64,000 bases of DNA from Aureitalea sp. L0-47 (GCF_026126405.1 NZ_JAFMTQ010000003.1:124001-188000), one strand, 5' to 3'; counted from the stretch's first letter, positions 17,922 to 26,806 are shown. A program made the numbers and translations. Notes: generated by a model not told the origin, from the sequence alone.

Positions 17922-17954
17922 CAAAAGTATTGCCATTTCTGCTATAATGCCAAA
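17922..17954 (-). promoter_or_regulatory. Consensus flavobacterial promoter of grpE-dnaJ
   Basis: On the minus strand TTTG (17954-17951), 21 bases, then TACTTTTG (17929-17922). This fits the Bacteroidota primary sigma consensus TTTG-N17-23-TANNTTTG and ends about 35 bases before the grpE ATG. No CIRCE-like inverted repeat was noticed, so heat-shock control is not evident from sequence. Confidence 0.7.
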
Positions 17955-17994
17955 ATGTCACAAGATTATTTCAGAAAAAATTCAGAAACTATAA

Positions 17995-18894
17995 CTAAAG
18001 TAGATCCTGAAGTGCACCATCGAGATGGGGAAAGTTAAAATTGAATCCTTTGGTCTCCAATTTCTTCGAACTAGCCCTTTGCCCATCCAATACGATATCG
18101 GCCATTTCTCCCAGTATTATACGAAGTACAAAAGAAGGTACATTCGGCAGCCATATCCGTTTTCCAAGGGTCTTTGCAATTTGGTGTGTGAGTTCTTTAT
18201 TCGTGACGGGATTCGGAGCAACCGCGTTGTAAACACCCTCCCAGCCTTTTTTTGTCATATCGAGGTATAGCTGCACCATATCACCAATGTGAATCCAGGA
18301 CTGCCATTGTGTGCCTTTTCCCAGTGGTGCACCAACTCCTTTGCGAATGGGAGCCGACATCTCCTTTAAAGCACCGCCTTCGGTAGATAGTACGATGCCG
18401 GTGCGAACCACGGAGACTTTAATACCGAGATCCTCGAATTTATGCGCTGCCACTTCCCAGGCTTTTACTACTTCGGCTAGAAAACCATCATCGGTCTTAG
18501 TAGTTTCTTCGGAATGTATCTCGTCGTTTGATGGATACAGGCCCACCCCGCTGGCAGAAATGAAATGCTCAACATTGTTAGGGTTGTTCTTCAGAAAAGA
18601 ATACAGGAGATCTGCCGATTTGAGTCGGCTGTCAATGATCTCCTCTTTATAGGCCTTGGTCCAGCGTTTGGAAACGGTTGCACCTGCCAGGTGAATGATG
18701 GCCGAAACCCCTTCCATGGCCGCTGGATCGAGTTCATTATTTGACGGGTTCCAGTAAAATCCTTTGTAGTTTTCTTCGGAAACTATAGCGTTCTTCCGTG
18801 TAGTGAGGTAATGTACGGTATGCCCTTCGCTCTGAAAGGCTTTGCTAAGTTGAGAACCAATGAGCCCGGTAGCTCCGGTTATAAGGACTTTCAT
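17995..18894 (-). CDS. TIGR01777-family NAD(P)-dependent epimerase (SDR39U1-like)
   Basis: Atypical short-chain dehydrogenase of about 299 residues. MKVLITGATGLIGSQL gives the nucleotide-binding loop, FISASGVGLYPS and the SWIHIGDMV segment are characteristic of the TIGR01777/YfcH family, and the C-terminus carries the LVLDGQRASSKKL-like element (VLDGQRASSKKLETKGF) of the extra DUF1731 domain. Start chosen at ATG 18894; an in-frame GTG at 18906 adds four residues. Physiological substrate is unknown. It lies 46 bases downstream of mnmD. Confidence 0.85.
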   Translation of the reverse strand: MKVLITGATGLIGSQLSKAFQSEGHTVHYLTTRKNAIVSEENYKGFYWNPSNNELDPAAMEGVSAIIHLAGATVSKRWTKAYKEEIIDSRLKSADLLYSFLKNNPNNVEHFISASGVGLYPSNDEIHSEETTKTDDGFLAEVVKAWEVAAHKFEDLGIKVSVVRTGIVLSTEGGALKEMSAPIRKGVGAPLGKGTQWQSWIHIGDMVQLYLDMTKKGWEGVYNAVAPNPVTNKELTHQIAKTLGKRIWLPNVPSFVLRIILGEMADIVLDGQRASSKKLETKGFNFNFPHLDGALQDLL

Positions 18895-18952
18895 AATTTT
18901 TTTCACGAAATTAGTTCAATTCAGAAGGAATATCAATCTAATTAACGGAAGT

Positions 18953-19624
18953 TTAGGAAGGCTTAACGGCTCGCAGCATCTCGCGTTTTCCGGGAGGCCC
19001 GGGAAGGCGTTCCACTTCAAAACCAACCGCCTGCATGGCACGTCTTACACTCCCTTTCGCCGAATAGGTAACCAATACTCCACCGGCTTTCAAGGCGATG
19101 AACATTTTCCGGAAAATGTCTTCGGTCCACAGTTCGGGCTGTACGCGAGGTCCGAAAGCATCAAAATAGACGAGGTGATAGCTATCTATTTCGTTAATTT
19201 CTGAAAAGAACTTTTTCTGTTTCAACAATTGAAATTCCGAAGTTAGATCACATGGCTGCTCCCAGTGGAGTTCGTGCATCCTTCCGAACAATTCGGTAGC
19301 ACCGGGCACAAGTTCGGTGTAGTTTAATTTATCCACCTCCTCCATGGCGACCGGGTAGGCTTCTACCCCGGTGTAAACAACAGAGATTCCTATGGTTTGA
19401 GTTTCAAGAAGCGTTAGGAAGGCATTCAGACCTGTCCCAAAGCCAATTTCAAGTATGTTTAGGGATTGATTTGGGAAGTGCTTCAGACAATGATCGAGGC
19501 CTGCTTCGAGGAACACGTGTTTGGCTTCGGCTATAGCACCGTGTTTAGAATGGTATTGTTCATTCCATTCCGGAAGATGGATCGTTATGGATCCATCTCC
19601 GGTGATAAGGAATTGCCGTTTCAA
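18953..19624 (-). CDS. mnmD: tRNA 5-methylaminomethyl-2-thiouridine methyltransferase, MnmD-only form
   Basis: SAM-dependent methyltransferase of 223 residues corresponding to the N-terminal half of E. coli MnmC. Motifs include NILEIGFGTGLNAFLTL (SAM-binding loop), YFDAFGPRVQPELW and GGVLVTYSAKGSVRRAM, all diagnostic for MnmD. The FAD-dependent MnmC oxidase half is absent, as in many Gram-positive bacteria and Bacteroidota. It acts on the wobble uridine of tRNAs. Four bases separate it from the upstream lipoprotein gene. Confidence 0.9.
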   Translation of the reverse strand: MKRQFLITGDGSITIHLPEWNEQYHSKHGAIAEAKHVFLEAGLDHCLKHFPNQSLNILEIGFGTGLNAFLTLLETQTIGISVVYTGVEAYPVAMEEVDKLNYTELVPGATELFGRMHELHWEQPCDLTSEFQLLKQKKFFSEINEIDSYHLVYFDAFGPRVQPELWTEDIFRKMFIALKAGGVLVTYSAKGSVRRAMQAVGFEVERLPGPPGKREMLRAVKPS

Positions 19625-19628
19625 AATT

Positions 19629-20066
19629 CTATTGAATAAGGAGTTTCTTGATTCGGGGAATTGGCCCGATACAAGTTGTATTGTGACAACTAATGCACAG
19701 GTTTATGGCACTGTTATACCTGTCTTCAAGTGGAATCTCACTTTCCTCATCATAGATAATTTTCTGTGTCTCTATGAAATGGTTGGAAAAGAGTTCGAAA
19801 AATTCGTCCCGGTCTGTTGGGTCTGTCAGTTTCGCACTATATAATATCTCAAACTCTTCGGGATAAGATCCCAGGGTATCACCTTTAAGGATCCTATTCT
19901 TAAGTTCCTCGTTGTATTCATACATGAAATTCATGTGATTCGCCATTTCAGAAGGAACATATACCTCCATATCTGCAGGTTTCACCACAGAAACAACAGG
20001 TTCTTCCACCTTAGAATTACAAGAAATTAAAAGGAGAACAGCAGTGCAAAAGAGTAAAAATCTCAT
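19629..20066 (-). CDS. Lipoprotein with CxxCH heme-binding motif
   Basis: A 145-residue protein with a lipoprotein signal (LLLISC, acylated Cys at about 16), so it is anchored in an envelope membrane. Near the C-terminus is CISCHNTTC, which contains a CxxCH heme c attachment motif; a methionine axial ligand is not obvious and the downstream part is short (GPIPRIKKLLIQ). It may be a small cytochrome-like protein or a metal-binding relic. The preceding sequence (about 40-110) is helical and acidic. It is co-transcribed with a DUF4920 gene and mnmD. I do not recognise a named family. Confidence 0.75.
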   Translation of the reverse strand: MRFLLFCTAVLLLISCNSKVEEPVVSVVKPADMEVYVPSEMANHMNFMYEYNEELKNRILKGDTLGSYPEEFEILYSAKLTDPTDRDEFFELFSNHFIETQKIIYDEESEIPLEDRYNSAINLCISCHNTTCIGPIPRIKKLLIQ

Positions 20067-20067
20067 A

Positions 20068-20583
20068 TTACATTTTCACAAGGACGCCGTCGGCTTCAAA
20101 GGAAAGAGTTCGCTTCACCTCGGTGATGGCATCAATCTCTTCCTGCGTTTTACCTGCATCTTCTGCATAATGCTTTTGATCTTCAACAGACATTTCAGAA
20201 ACAAATGCCTTCCCGTTCATCACTACTTCGTTTAAATCACTCTCCGCCAGGTTTTTGGGCATAAAGAAACCGTAATCTTTAAAAGTTACCATTACCTCTT
20301 CGTCACCCATGGCTACTTTCATCCAGCAACCTTTTTTCTGACAAACTTCATTCGCCTTCGACTTGAATTTCAGAGTAACGGTATCACCCGGTTTCATTGA
20401 TTCATACTTTTCGGCAGCCATTTCATAGGAAAGAGCGTCATCCATAGAGATTTCGTCGCCGAACGAAGTGTATTCAGCTTGAGCCACTTCTTCTTTACCG
20501 TCCATACTTACATCTTTATCCTCTGCATTTTTACATGAAAATACTAGTAGTACAGTGACAATTATCAATAAAATTCTTTTCAT
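20068..20583 (-). CDS. DUF4920-domain lipoprotein
   Basis: A 171-residue lipoprotein (signal MKRILLIIVTVLLVFSC). The core matches DUF4920, recognised from GDTVTLKFKSKANEVCQKKG followed by CWM, VTFKDYGFFMPKN and the DVNEVVMNGKA-like segment (SDLNEVVMNGKAFVSEMS). The conserved Cys pair in CQKKGCW may bind metal or be redox active; function is unknown. It is the first gene of the unit DUF4920 - CxxCH lipoprotein - mnmD, and is divergent from ilvE. Confidence 0.85.
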   Translation of the reverse strand: MKRILLIIVTVLLVFSCKNAEDKDVSMDGKEEVAQAEYTSFGDEISMDDALSYEMAAEKYESMKPGDTVTLKFKSKANEVCQKKGCWMKVAMGDEEVMVTFKDYGFFMPKNLAESDLNEVVMNGKAFVSEMSVEDQKHYAEDAGKTQEEIDAITEVKRTLSFEADGVLVKM

Positions 20584-20700
20584 TTTAGGTTATCTTTTGT
20601 GATTTAGTTATAAGCATAAAATATACGGCAATTTTATGAATTTTTTACGTTTTAAATGCTTATTTTTTTACCTAATTTTACACTTTAAACATCCCTTTCC

Positions 20701-21771
20701 ATGAGCATTACGATACCCGCTAATATTTCAGTTGAACAAACTTCAAAATCAAGAATTCAGGACGTTAATTTCAATTCTTTGCAATTTGGAACAGTCTTCA
20801 CGGATCACATGTTTTGTTGTGATTTTAAGGATGGTAAATGGCAGGATGCCCGTATTGTTCCTTTCGGTCCGATGACCATATCCCCTGCCGCAAAAGTATT
20901 TCACTACGGACAGGCGGTATTTGAAGGTATGAAGGCCTATAAAGATGAAAATGGCGGCGTGTTCATGTTCCGCCCGGATGAGAACTTCAGAAGGATCAAT
21001 AAATCCTCTAAGCGACTTGCAATACCCGAATTTCCAGAAGACTTATTCTTCGGAGCCTTGCACAGAATGCTTGAGATGGACAAGGACTGGATCAAACCCG
21101 GATTGGGCAATTCGCTTTACATCAGGCCGTTTGCTATTGCCACACAGGTTGGAGTTTCCGCCTCCGCTGCAAATGAATACCGATTCTATATTATTCTATC
21201 TCCGGCGCAGGCCTATTATACCGGTGAGGTAAAAGTGGTCTTCTCTGAACATTACAGCAGGGCCGCCGATGGCGGTGTAGGTTTCGCTAAGGCAGCCGGT
21301 AACTACGGCGCCCAGTTCTACCCTACCAATCTTGCGAAGGAAAAAGGCTTTAACCAGGTGATTTGGACAGATTCGCATACCCATGAATATCTTGAAGAAG
21401 CCGGTACCATGAATATTTTCTTCCGAATTGACGACACTCTTCTTACAGCTCCTACCAGCGATAGAATACTGGATGGAGTGACAAGAAAGAGCTTGCTGAA
21501 GCTGGCAGACTATCTCGGTATCAATGCTGAAGTGAAACGCGTGAGAGTAGACGAGATCAAGCAGGCACATCGCGAAGGGCGCCTGATGGAGATCTTTGGA
21601 GCTGGAACGGCGGCGGTAATTAGTCCGATAAGCGCTTTCAGCCATGGAGATGAGACCTTCGATCTGCCCGTGCTGGAAGATAGCTATGCCTCGATGTTCA
21701 AACAGAAGTTAATGGACATTCAATACAACCGATCTGAAGATCCATTTAACTGGAGACACCAGGTGTGTTAA
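20701..21771 (+). CDS. ilvE: Branched-chain amino acid aminotransferase
   Basis: Fold-type IV PLP enzyme of 356 residues, BCAT group II (BCAT-like of eukaryotes and Bacteroidota). MTISPAAKVFHYGQAVFEGMKAY is the N-terminal signature in shortened form, the PLP lysine lies in FAKAAGNYGAQFYPTNLAKE, and YLEEAGTMNIFF and LDGVTRKSLL are the other family blocks. It transfers the amino group in the last step of Leu, Ile and Val synthesis. ATG 20701 starts 117 bases from the divergent DUF4920 gene; TAATTTTA upstream resembles a -7 box. Confidence 0.95.
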   Translation: MSITIPANISVEQTSKSRIQDVNFNSLQFGTVFTDHMFCCDFKDGKWQDARIVPFGPMTISPAAKVFHYGQAVFEGMKAYKDENGGVFMFRPDENFRRINKSSKRLAIPEFPEDLFFGALHRMLEMDKDWIKPGLGNSLYIRPFAIATQVGVSASAANEYRFYIILSPAQAYYTGEVKVVFSEHYSRAADGGVGFAKAAGNYGAQFYPTNLAKEKGFNQVIWTDSHTHEYLEEAGTMNIFFRIDDTLLTAPTSDRILDGVTRKSLLKLADYLGINAEVKRVRVDEIKQAHREGRLMEIFGAGTAAVISPISAFSHGDETFDLPVLEDSYASMFKQKLMDIQYNRSEDPFNWRHQVC

Positions 21772-21790
21772 GTTCAGCATAACAACTATC

Positions 21791-21893
21791 AAATAACAAA
21801 TAAATTACAAGTATCAAATTCCATTGTTCAACGAATTATGATCATTGGTGTTTGCTTATTATTTGTAGTCTGATTAATTGAGATTTGTTATTT
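21791..21893. repeat. Short element with 11-bp terminal inverted repeats
   Basis: AAATAACAAAT at 21791-21801 is matched by its exact reverse complement ATTTGTTATTT at 21883-21893, 81 bases apart, in an AT-rich filler downstream of ilvE. The right arm runs six bases into the end of the MazG-like gene. It looks like a small interspersed or MITE-like repeat, or a weak bidirectional terminator. Confidence 0.4.
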
Positions 21894-22274
21894 ATCCAGT
21901 ATACTCTTGAGGTCCGGCTTGAAGTAGTTAGGTCCTTTTAGCACTTTACCGTCTTCCCTGTAAATAGGCTTACCGTCCGCTCCCAGCTTGCTCATATTGC
22001 TGCGCTGGATTTCCTCAAACACCTCTTCAATCTTGTGCTGCATGCCGTGTTCGATAATCGTCCCACAAAGGATGTAGAGCATATCGCCCAGGGCATCGGC
22101 CACCTCAACAAGGTCGTTGTCATTGGCTGCTTCCAGGTACTCTTCGTTTTCCTCCCTCATCAGCTTGTAGCGAAGCAAGTTTTTGGATTCTCCCAGGTCT
22201 GCAGTGGGTGTATTTTTTATTCCTAATCCGAAAGCGGAGTGAAATTCGTGTACGGCGGCAATTTTGTCCTTCAT
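21888..22274 (-). CDS. MazG-like nucleotide pyrophosphohydrolase
   Basis: All-alpha NTP pyrophosphohydrolase of 128 residues (PRA-PH/MazG-like superfamily). The metal-binding helix signature is LMREENEEYLEA followed by EVADALGDMLYIL, i.e. ExxE...ExxD spacing. The C-terminal part SNMSKLGADGKPIYREDGKV resembles the HAD-associated or phosphoribosyl-ATP pyrophosphohydrolase-like family found in Bacteroidota. It probably cleaves noncanonical nucleoside triphosphates (inference). Divergent from the small membrane-protein gene at 22323. Confidence 0.85.
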   Translation of the reverse strand: MKDKIAAVHEFHSAFGLGIKNTPTADLGESKNLLRYKLMREENEEYLEAANDNDLVEVADALGDMLYILCGTIIEHGMQHKIEEVFEEIQRSNMSKLGADGKPIYREDGKVLKGPNYFKPDLKSILDK

Positions 22275-22292
22275 AAAGTGGGTTTAAGGTTG

Positions 22293-22300
22293 TATTTTTG
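22293..22300 (+). promoter_or_regulatory. -7 box for small membrane protein gene
   Basis: TATTTTTG matches TANNTTTG, 22 bases before the ATG at 22323. A -33 element is not clear. Confidence 0.45.
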
Positions 22301-22322
22301 CAGCTGTAAAACTACGAATTTT

Positions 22323-22511
22323 ATGTTCACCACCGGCCAACTTATCTTTGCCATTTGCTTTGTGATCGCCTTTGTGATCATTATGATCTTTGCCTACAAG
22401 CGCGACAAAAAACTTCACAAAAAACACTATCGTGGCAGCCTGTGGATCCTGGTTGGATTCCTTGTTTTTGTGGGCCTCTTACTAATGGCGAAGTGGTTGT
22501 TGAAACAATAA
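22323..22511 (+). CDS. Small two-helix membrane protein
   Basis: A 62-residue protein with two membrane helices (LIFAICFVIAFVIIMIFAY and LWILVGFLVFVGLLLMAKW) joined by a short basic loop (KRDKKLHKKHYRG). The start at ATG 22323 is supported by the -7 box just upstream and a terminator right after the stop. Similar small proteins are common in Flavobacteriaceae, but I know no function. Confidence 0.75.
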   Translation: MFTTGQLIFAICFVIAFVIIMIFAYKRDKKLHKKHYRGSLWILVGFLVFVGLLLMAKWLLKQ

Positions 22512-22512
22512 A

Positions 22513-22540
22513 AAACCTCCCTGCTTCCACAAGGAGGTTT
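22513..22540 (+). terminator. Terminator after small membrane protein gene
   Basis: Stem AAACCTCC/GGAGGTTT with a 12-nt loop directly after the stop; the T-run is short (TTTCGTTATT). The convergent peptidase gene ends at 22563 and may use the same hairpin. Confidence 0.6.
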
Positions 22541-22562
22541 CGTTATTAACACTAAAATTATC

Positions 22563-24593
22563 CTAATCTAAATACCCATACTCCTTGGAGTAATTGAGCA
22601 TTTGCTCTTCAAAACTTCCAGGTTGTTTGATAGTAAATCCGGTTATTTCACCAGTGTCGTCTGTATCAGGCACAATCACAGGATTTACAAATCCACTATA
22701 AGGCGCAGACTTGAACTTGCTGTTACGATCAAGAACCTGTTTGTGTAATTCCTGATCTACCTTCACTCCGTAGTCTTCTACCAGGGCCTTAGCCGCCTCG
22801 TAGTCACCTTCCGAAGTAATTCTTTGCGTCTCCCTCAACAGTCTACCGAAGATCTCCCTTAGCTTGGTGTAATCCTTAATATCGTAGTGGGTATTACCGT
22901 CACGTGTGACCTTTTCGATCACGCCGTCTGCCTCTCCTTGCTCAAACGCCCAGGCACTTACCCACTGCCGGTTGCGCATGTGAGATTCTTCCACATCGTC
23001 ACCCAACTCCAATCGAACGAGCTGTGTGATCAATCCATTTCGGATGTACCCGTCGTAAGCCGCTTTTCCGGTGGCTTCCCAGTCTTCTACCAGGCCTAGT
23101 TCCTGTAACTTCGGATCCATTAGGTAGTACAATCCGAATAGGTCGGCACGACCTTCCTCGATAGTTGATTTATAACTCTTAAGGGTCTCCTTCGGAGTAC
23201 CAACGCCGGGATTGATCTGCCCGGAAGCATGTCCTACCACCTCGTGTAAGGCAGTGTGCAATTTATCGGCCAACTGACCGTATTTCTTCTCAAGTTCAAT
23301 TTCTTCCTCATCGTGAGCGAATTCCTGAAGTCGGCCACTACCACCCGCATTGTTGTAAGCGTCAATAATGTTTCCAAGGGAAACCGACTTACTTCCGTGG
23401 TTCTGACGGATCCAGTTATTGTTTGGAAGGTTCACACCAATCGGAGTAGCTGGGGAAGCATCTCCCGCTTCTCCGGCTACGATCACTGTCTTGTATGAAA
23501 CTCCTTTTACTTCTTTCTTTTTGTGCTCCTCCATCAAAGGTGAATTGTCCTCGAACCACTGAGCTTCTTTAGACAATACAGCCATCTTTTTCGACATGTC
23601 GAAATCCTTGATCTCAACGATGGTCTCGTAAGATCCTTTATAACCTTTTGGGTCGTTGTACACTTCGATAAATCCATTGATCCAGTCGATATCACCTTCC
23701 GTAGAATTCACCCAGGCTACAGCGTAATCGTCCCAGGTTTCAAGGCTTCCTGTTTTGTAGTATTCCACTAGAAGACTAAGTGCTTTCGCCTGATTCTCGT
23801 CTTCAGCAACACCTTCGGCTTTTTCTAACCAATAAATGATCTTATCGATGGCTTCGCCATATAGGCCACCACTTTTGTACACTTTTTCAACCAGCTTGCC
23901 ATTTTCCTTAACAAGCTTAGTGTTCAGTCCTTTTTCAATAGGCTCATTGGCATCCACTTCAATAGCTCCGTAAAAAGCTTCTACGTCCGCCGTAGTTACA
24001 TCTGGACCGTAGAAGTTGATGGCACTTTCGAGTACTATATCGGCATCCTTGGATAGGTTTACTTTCTTCGAATCCTTGTCGTTAAAGATCACATCGAAAG
24101 CTTCGCCTTCAAGGGTGGTATTTGTTGCTGTAAGGATCTCCTGAAGATATTCAGCAGAAAAATCAGGCTTTAGCTTAGCTGTACTGTAATGATGGTGAAT
24201 TCCGTTTGAGAACCAAACTCTTTTCAGGTAGACCTCGAAGTTTTTCCAGTCTTCCGAATTTTTATCTCCATCGTATTTGGTATACACATTTTCCAGGGCC
24301 TTTCTGATAGTTAGGTTGTGACGGTAGTTCTGAGCCCACATGATATCTCTTCCCGCTAGTCCAGCTTGGGTAAGGTAATACACCAGCTTTTGTTCGTCCA
24401 GCGAAAGATCTGCCCATCCCGGGATCTTGTAGCGTAACACTTTCAAGTCGGCAAACTGGTCAACCTGGTAACTGAAATCATCGGTGGCGACCTCTTCCAC
24501 TTTCGGCATTGCATCCTCTTGCTTCTTATCCTCTCCACATGAATAAAACAGCATCCCGAAAAGGGTGATCGCTATAAAAAATCTTAACTTCAT
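22563..24593 (-). CDS. Dipeptidyl-peptidase III-like M49 metallopeptidase, lipoprotein
   Basis: A 676-residue peptidase with a lipoprotein signal (LFGMLFYSC). The zinc site is HEVVGH, the six-residue HExxGH motif specific to M49, and the third ligand region is EEGRADLFGLYYL (EECRAD equivalent with Gly for Cys). Family enzymes remove dipeptides from the N-terminus of oligopeptides. Bacterial DPP III from Bacteroides is similarly long. The lipobox implies attachment to the periplasmic face or outer membrane rather than the cytosol. The first 30 residues are acidic linker. Complete, no frameshift seen. Confidence 0.9.
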   Translation of the reverse strand: MKLRFFIAITLFGMLFYSCGEDKKQEDAMPKVEEVATDDFSYQVDQFADLKVLRYKIPGWADLSLDEQKLVYYLTQAGLAGRDIMWAQNYRHNLTIRKALENVYTKYDGDKNSEDWKNFEVYLKRVWFSNGIHHHYSTAKLKPDFSAEYLQEILTATNTTLEGEAFDVIFNDKDSKKVNLSKDADIVLESAINFYGPDVTTADVEAFYGAIEVDANEPIEKGLNTKLVKENGKLVEKVYKSGGLYGEAIDKIIYWLEKAEGVAEDENQAKALSLLVEYYKTGSLETWDDYAVAWVNSTEGDIDWINGFIEVYNDPKGYKGSYETIVEIKDFDMSKKMAVLSKEAQWFEDNSPLMEEHKKKEVKGVSYKTVIVAGEAGDASPATPIGVNLPNNNWIRQNHGSKSVSLGNIIDAYNNAGGSGRLQEFAHDEEEIELEKKYGQLADKLHTALHEVVGHASGQINPGVGTPKETLKSYKSTIEEGRADLFGLYYLMDPKLQELGLVEDWEATGKAAYDGYIRNGLITQLVRLELGDDVEESHMRNRQWVSAWAFEQGEADGVIEKVTRDGNTHYDIKDYTKLREIFGRLLRETQRITSEGDYEAAKALVEDYGVKVDQELHKQVLDRNSKFKSAPYSGFVNPVIVPDTDDTGEITGFTIKQPGSFEEQMLNYSKEYGYLD

Positions 24594-24614
24594 ATTATTG
24601 GTTTTTTATTTACG

Positions 24615-24622
24615 CAAATGTA
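24615..24622 (-). promoter_or_regulatory. -7 box upstream of the DPP III gene
   Basis: Minus strand TACATTTG, a TANNTTTG match, 21 bases before the start codon. Confidence 0.4.
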
Positions 24623-24703
24623 GCAAATCATTTCCTCCTTTTAAAGATTTTAGGCGCGTATAAAATTGATTATCTTCGCTTAAGAAACCAACGCCTATCC
24701 AAA

Positions 24704-25765
24704 ATGAAAATCTTAAAGTACATCCTGTTCTTATTGCTGATTGTTATCATTGCCGGTGGAATTTACTTCGGAACCCAGGACGGTAATTATGATGTGGCAA
24801 AATCGAAAGAATTCAATGCACCCGCAGCGGTAGTCTACGATAATGTAAAGGATTTTAAAAGCTGGAAGGAATGGGGGCCATGGTTAGAAGAGGACGAATC
24901 CATGGAATTTACTTATGCTGAAAAAACCGAAGGTGAAGGGGCCAGCTATTCCTGGAAGAGTGAGAAAGCCGGAGATGGTTCTATACAAACTGTTAAAGTG
25001 GTACCCAACAAAGAGATCGATCAGAAGATCACTTTCAACACGCCCATGGGCGATTCCGAAAGTGATATCTACTGGCGTTTTGAACCTTCTGAAACAGCCG
25101 GTAAATCTAAAGTTACCTGGGGGATGAAAGGTAAGCATTCGTTTATGGAAAAGGTGTTCCTGGCCTTTCAAAGTGAGGATTTCGAGACCAGCCTGGGCGA
25201 CATGTACGCAAAAGGACTGGACAACCTGGAAGCCGAAGTAGAAGAGTCTATGAACGCTTATGAAATTACGGTAGACGGTATCACTCGTCATGGAGGCGGA
25301 TTCTATATGTACAATACTACCTCATCGAAAATTTCTGAGATCGGCTCTAAAATGGCCCCGATGTTGGGCCAGGTCTCAAAATTCATGAGCGAGGGAAATA
25401 TTAACGCAGCAGGCATGCCATTCACTATATATAACAATGTGGACCAGGTAAACGGCACCGTGATCTTCTCAACGGCCATACCCGTTACTTCTGAAGTAAT
25501 TACCCCTCCCGGAAGCCCTGTGCTTTGCAGCTATATGGCTCCGTCAAACGCCCTCAAGACCACCTTGAAGGGCAAATACGAAAATCTTGGGGAAGCGTAC
25601 GAAAAGGCTAATGCCTATCTCACAAAGAACAACCTGGTAGCAGACCCCTCCAGAAGCATGTTCGAGATCTATGCGAACGATCCGGGCGAAGTACCTAATC
25701 CGGCTAATTGGATCACCGAGATCTATATCCCTGTAATTACTCCAACCGCTCCAGGATTTAACTAA
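24704..25765 (+). CDS. SRPBCC domain plus GyrI-like effector-binding domain protein
   Basis: A 353-residue protein with an N-terminal membrane anchor (YILFLLLIVIIAGGIYFGTQ), a START/SRPBCC ligand-binding domain at about 30-165 (SKEFNAPAAVVYDNVKDFKSW) and a C-terminal GyrI/AraC effector-binding domain at about 190-350 (GGGFYMYN ... ITEIYIPV). It lacks any DNA-binding part, so it probably senses or binds small molecules at the membrane. The stop overlaps the ATG of crcB (TAATG), indicating translational coupling. Confidence 0.85.
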   Translation: MKILKYILFLLLIVIIAGGIYFGTQDGNYDVAKSKEFNAPAAVVYDNVKDFKSWKEWGPWLEEDESMEFTYAEKTEGEGASYSWKSEKAGDGSIQTVKVVPNKEIDQKITFNTPMGDSESDIYWRFEPSETAGKSKVTWGMKGKHSFMEKVFLAFQSEDFETSLGDMYAKGLDNLEAEVEESMNAYEITVDGITRHGGGFYMYNTTSSKISEIGSKMAPMLGQVSKFMSEGNINAAGMPFTIYNNVDQVNGTVIFSTAIPVTSEVITPPGSPVLCSYMAPSNALKTTLKGKYENLGEAYEKANAYLTKNNLVADPSRSMFEIYANDPGEVPNPANWITEIYIPVITPTAPGFN

Positions 25766-26136
25766 TGAAGCAAGTTCTTCTCGTATTTCTCGGAGGTGGT
25801 TTAGGAAGCGCATTGCGATACCTTGTGGGTCGCTGGACAGAAGATACTTTTGCCGTGTTTCCCTTCGGAACCTTCCTTGTGAATATTATAGGCTGCCTTA
25901 TTATTGGAGCCATCATGGGGGCGAGTCTGAAATTTACATCGTTCTCACAGAATACGGTGTTGTTCGTGGCCACGGGCTTTTGTGGTGGATTTACCACCTT
26001 TTCTGCCTTCGCTTACGAAAACTATGCCTTTCTGAAGAATGGAGACTATCTCTCTTTTTCGTTGTATACCTTCGGAAGTTTGGCACTTGGCTTCGGGGCG
26101 GTGCTCATCGGACTATGGCTCTCCCGACTTATTTAG
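25765..26136 (+). CDS. crcB: Fluoride efflux channel CrcB (Fluc)
   Basis: A 123-residue, four-helix membrane protein with the family signatures GGGLGSALRYLVGR, FPFGTFLVNIIGCLIIG and GFCGGFTTFSAFAYE (the Phe-box and central Na+/F- site). It exports fluoride as a dual-topology dimer. The ATG overlaps the stop of the SRPBCC/GyrI gene. Its end overlaps the DUF1684 gene on the other strand by eight bases. No fluoride riboswitch was recognised upstream of the two-gene unit. Confidence 0.95.
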   Translation: MKQVLLVFLGGGLGSALRYLVGRWTEDTFAVFPFGTFLVNIIGCLIIGAIMGASLKFTSFSQNTVLFVATGFCGGFTTFSAFAYENYAFLKNGDYLSFSLYTFGSLALGFGAVLIGLWLSRLI

Positions 26137-26734
26137 TTTTATCATAATCTTTTACACCCGCTTCAATTCGGATGAAGAGGTCGTTTTCCCGTGGTGGGAT
26201 CGGACAGGAATAGCGATCGCTATATACACAATACGGATTGAAAGCCTTATTAAAATCTAGGTAGAATTTCTTTTTCTTCGGAATGGGGAACTCGAGATAA
26301 CGTCCACCCCCGTAGGAACCATCTCCACTGGTCAGGTCGGTAAAAGGAACAAATAGAATGTCTTCATCCGATTCATTTCCCCTGGGATCGCGATAGAGAT
26401 TCAACTTGAGTTCTTTACCGTCGATCTCAAAATGTGCTTCCCCGTATTTTACGTATTCGGCTAGTCGTTCGGTACTGGTGCGAAGAAAGAAGGGTTCTTC
26501 ATCGGGAGTTCGCACCAAGGTCGCTTTAACACAGAAATTTAAATCAATAGGATAAACCTCAAGTTCTGTAAACGATGCGATCTTGTTGTACTTGAGTGGA
26601 GACGTTTCCGGGTTGCGGAATCGCTCATTCTCAGAAGCGTGAAAGGCTTCGATTTCACTTATCAATTTTCGTTTGCTCTGGGCAAACGAAGGAGCTATTA
26701 TCAGTAAAGCCAAAAGCACGAACAGCGTTCTCAT
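26129..26734 (-). CDS. DUF1684 family exported protein
   Basis: A 201-residue protein with a signal peptide (LFVLLALLIIAPSFAQS). The C-terminal half carries the diagnostic DUF1684 blocks: FTDLTSGDGSYGGGRYLE, LDFNKAFNPYCVYSDRYSC and PIPPREN. Function is unknown; the domain is a split beta-barrel related to FMN-binding folds. Convergent with crcB. Confidence 0.87.
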   Translation of the reverse strand: MRTLFVLLALLIIAPSFAQSKRKLISEIEAFHASENERFRNPETSPLKYNKIASFTELEVYPIDLNFCVKATLVRTPDEEPFFLRTSTERLAEYVKYGEAHFEIDGKELKLNLYRDPRGNESDEDILFVPFTDLTSGDGSYGGGRYLEFPIPKKKKFYLDFNKAFNPYCVYSDRYSCPIPPRENDLFIRIEAGVKDYDKTK

Positions 26735-26806
26735 ATCGGGATTTTAAGTAAATATACATATTCAACTTCAGAAATAATTCCTACTTTTAACATTCAGACA
26801 CAGAAA

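Noticed and set aside
25765-26136. Fluoride riboswitch in front of crcB
   Set aside because: crcB is directly coupled to the upstream gene with a one-base overlap and I could not find a riboswitch-like fold upstream of 24704.
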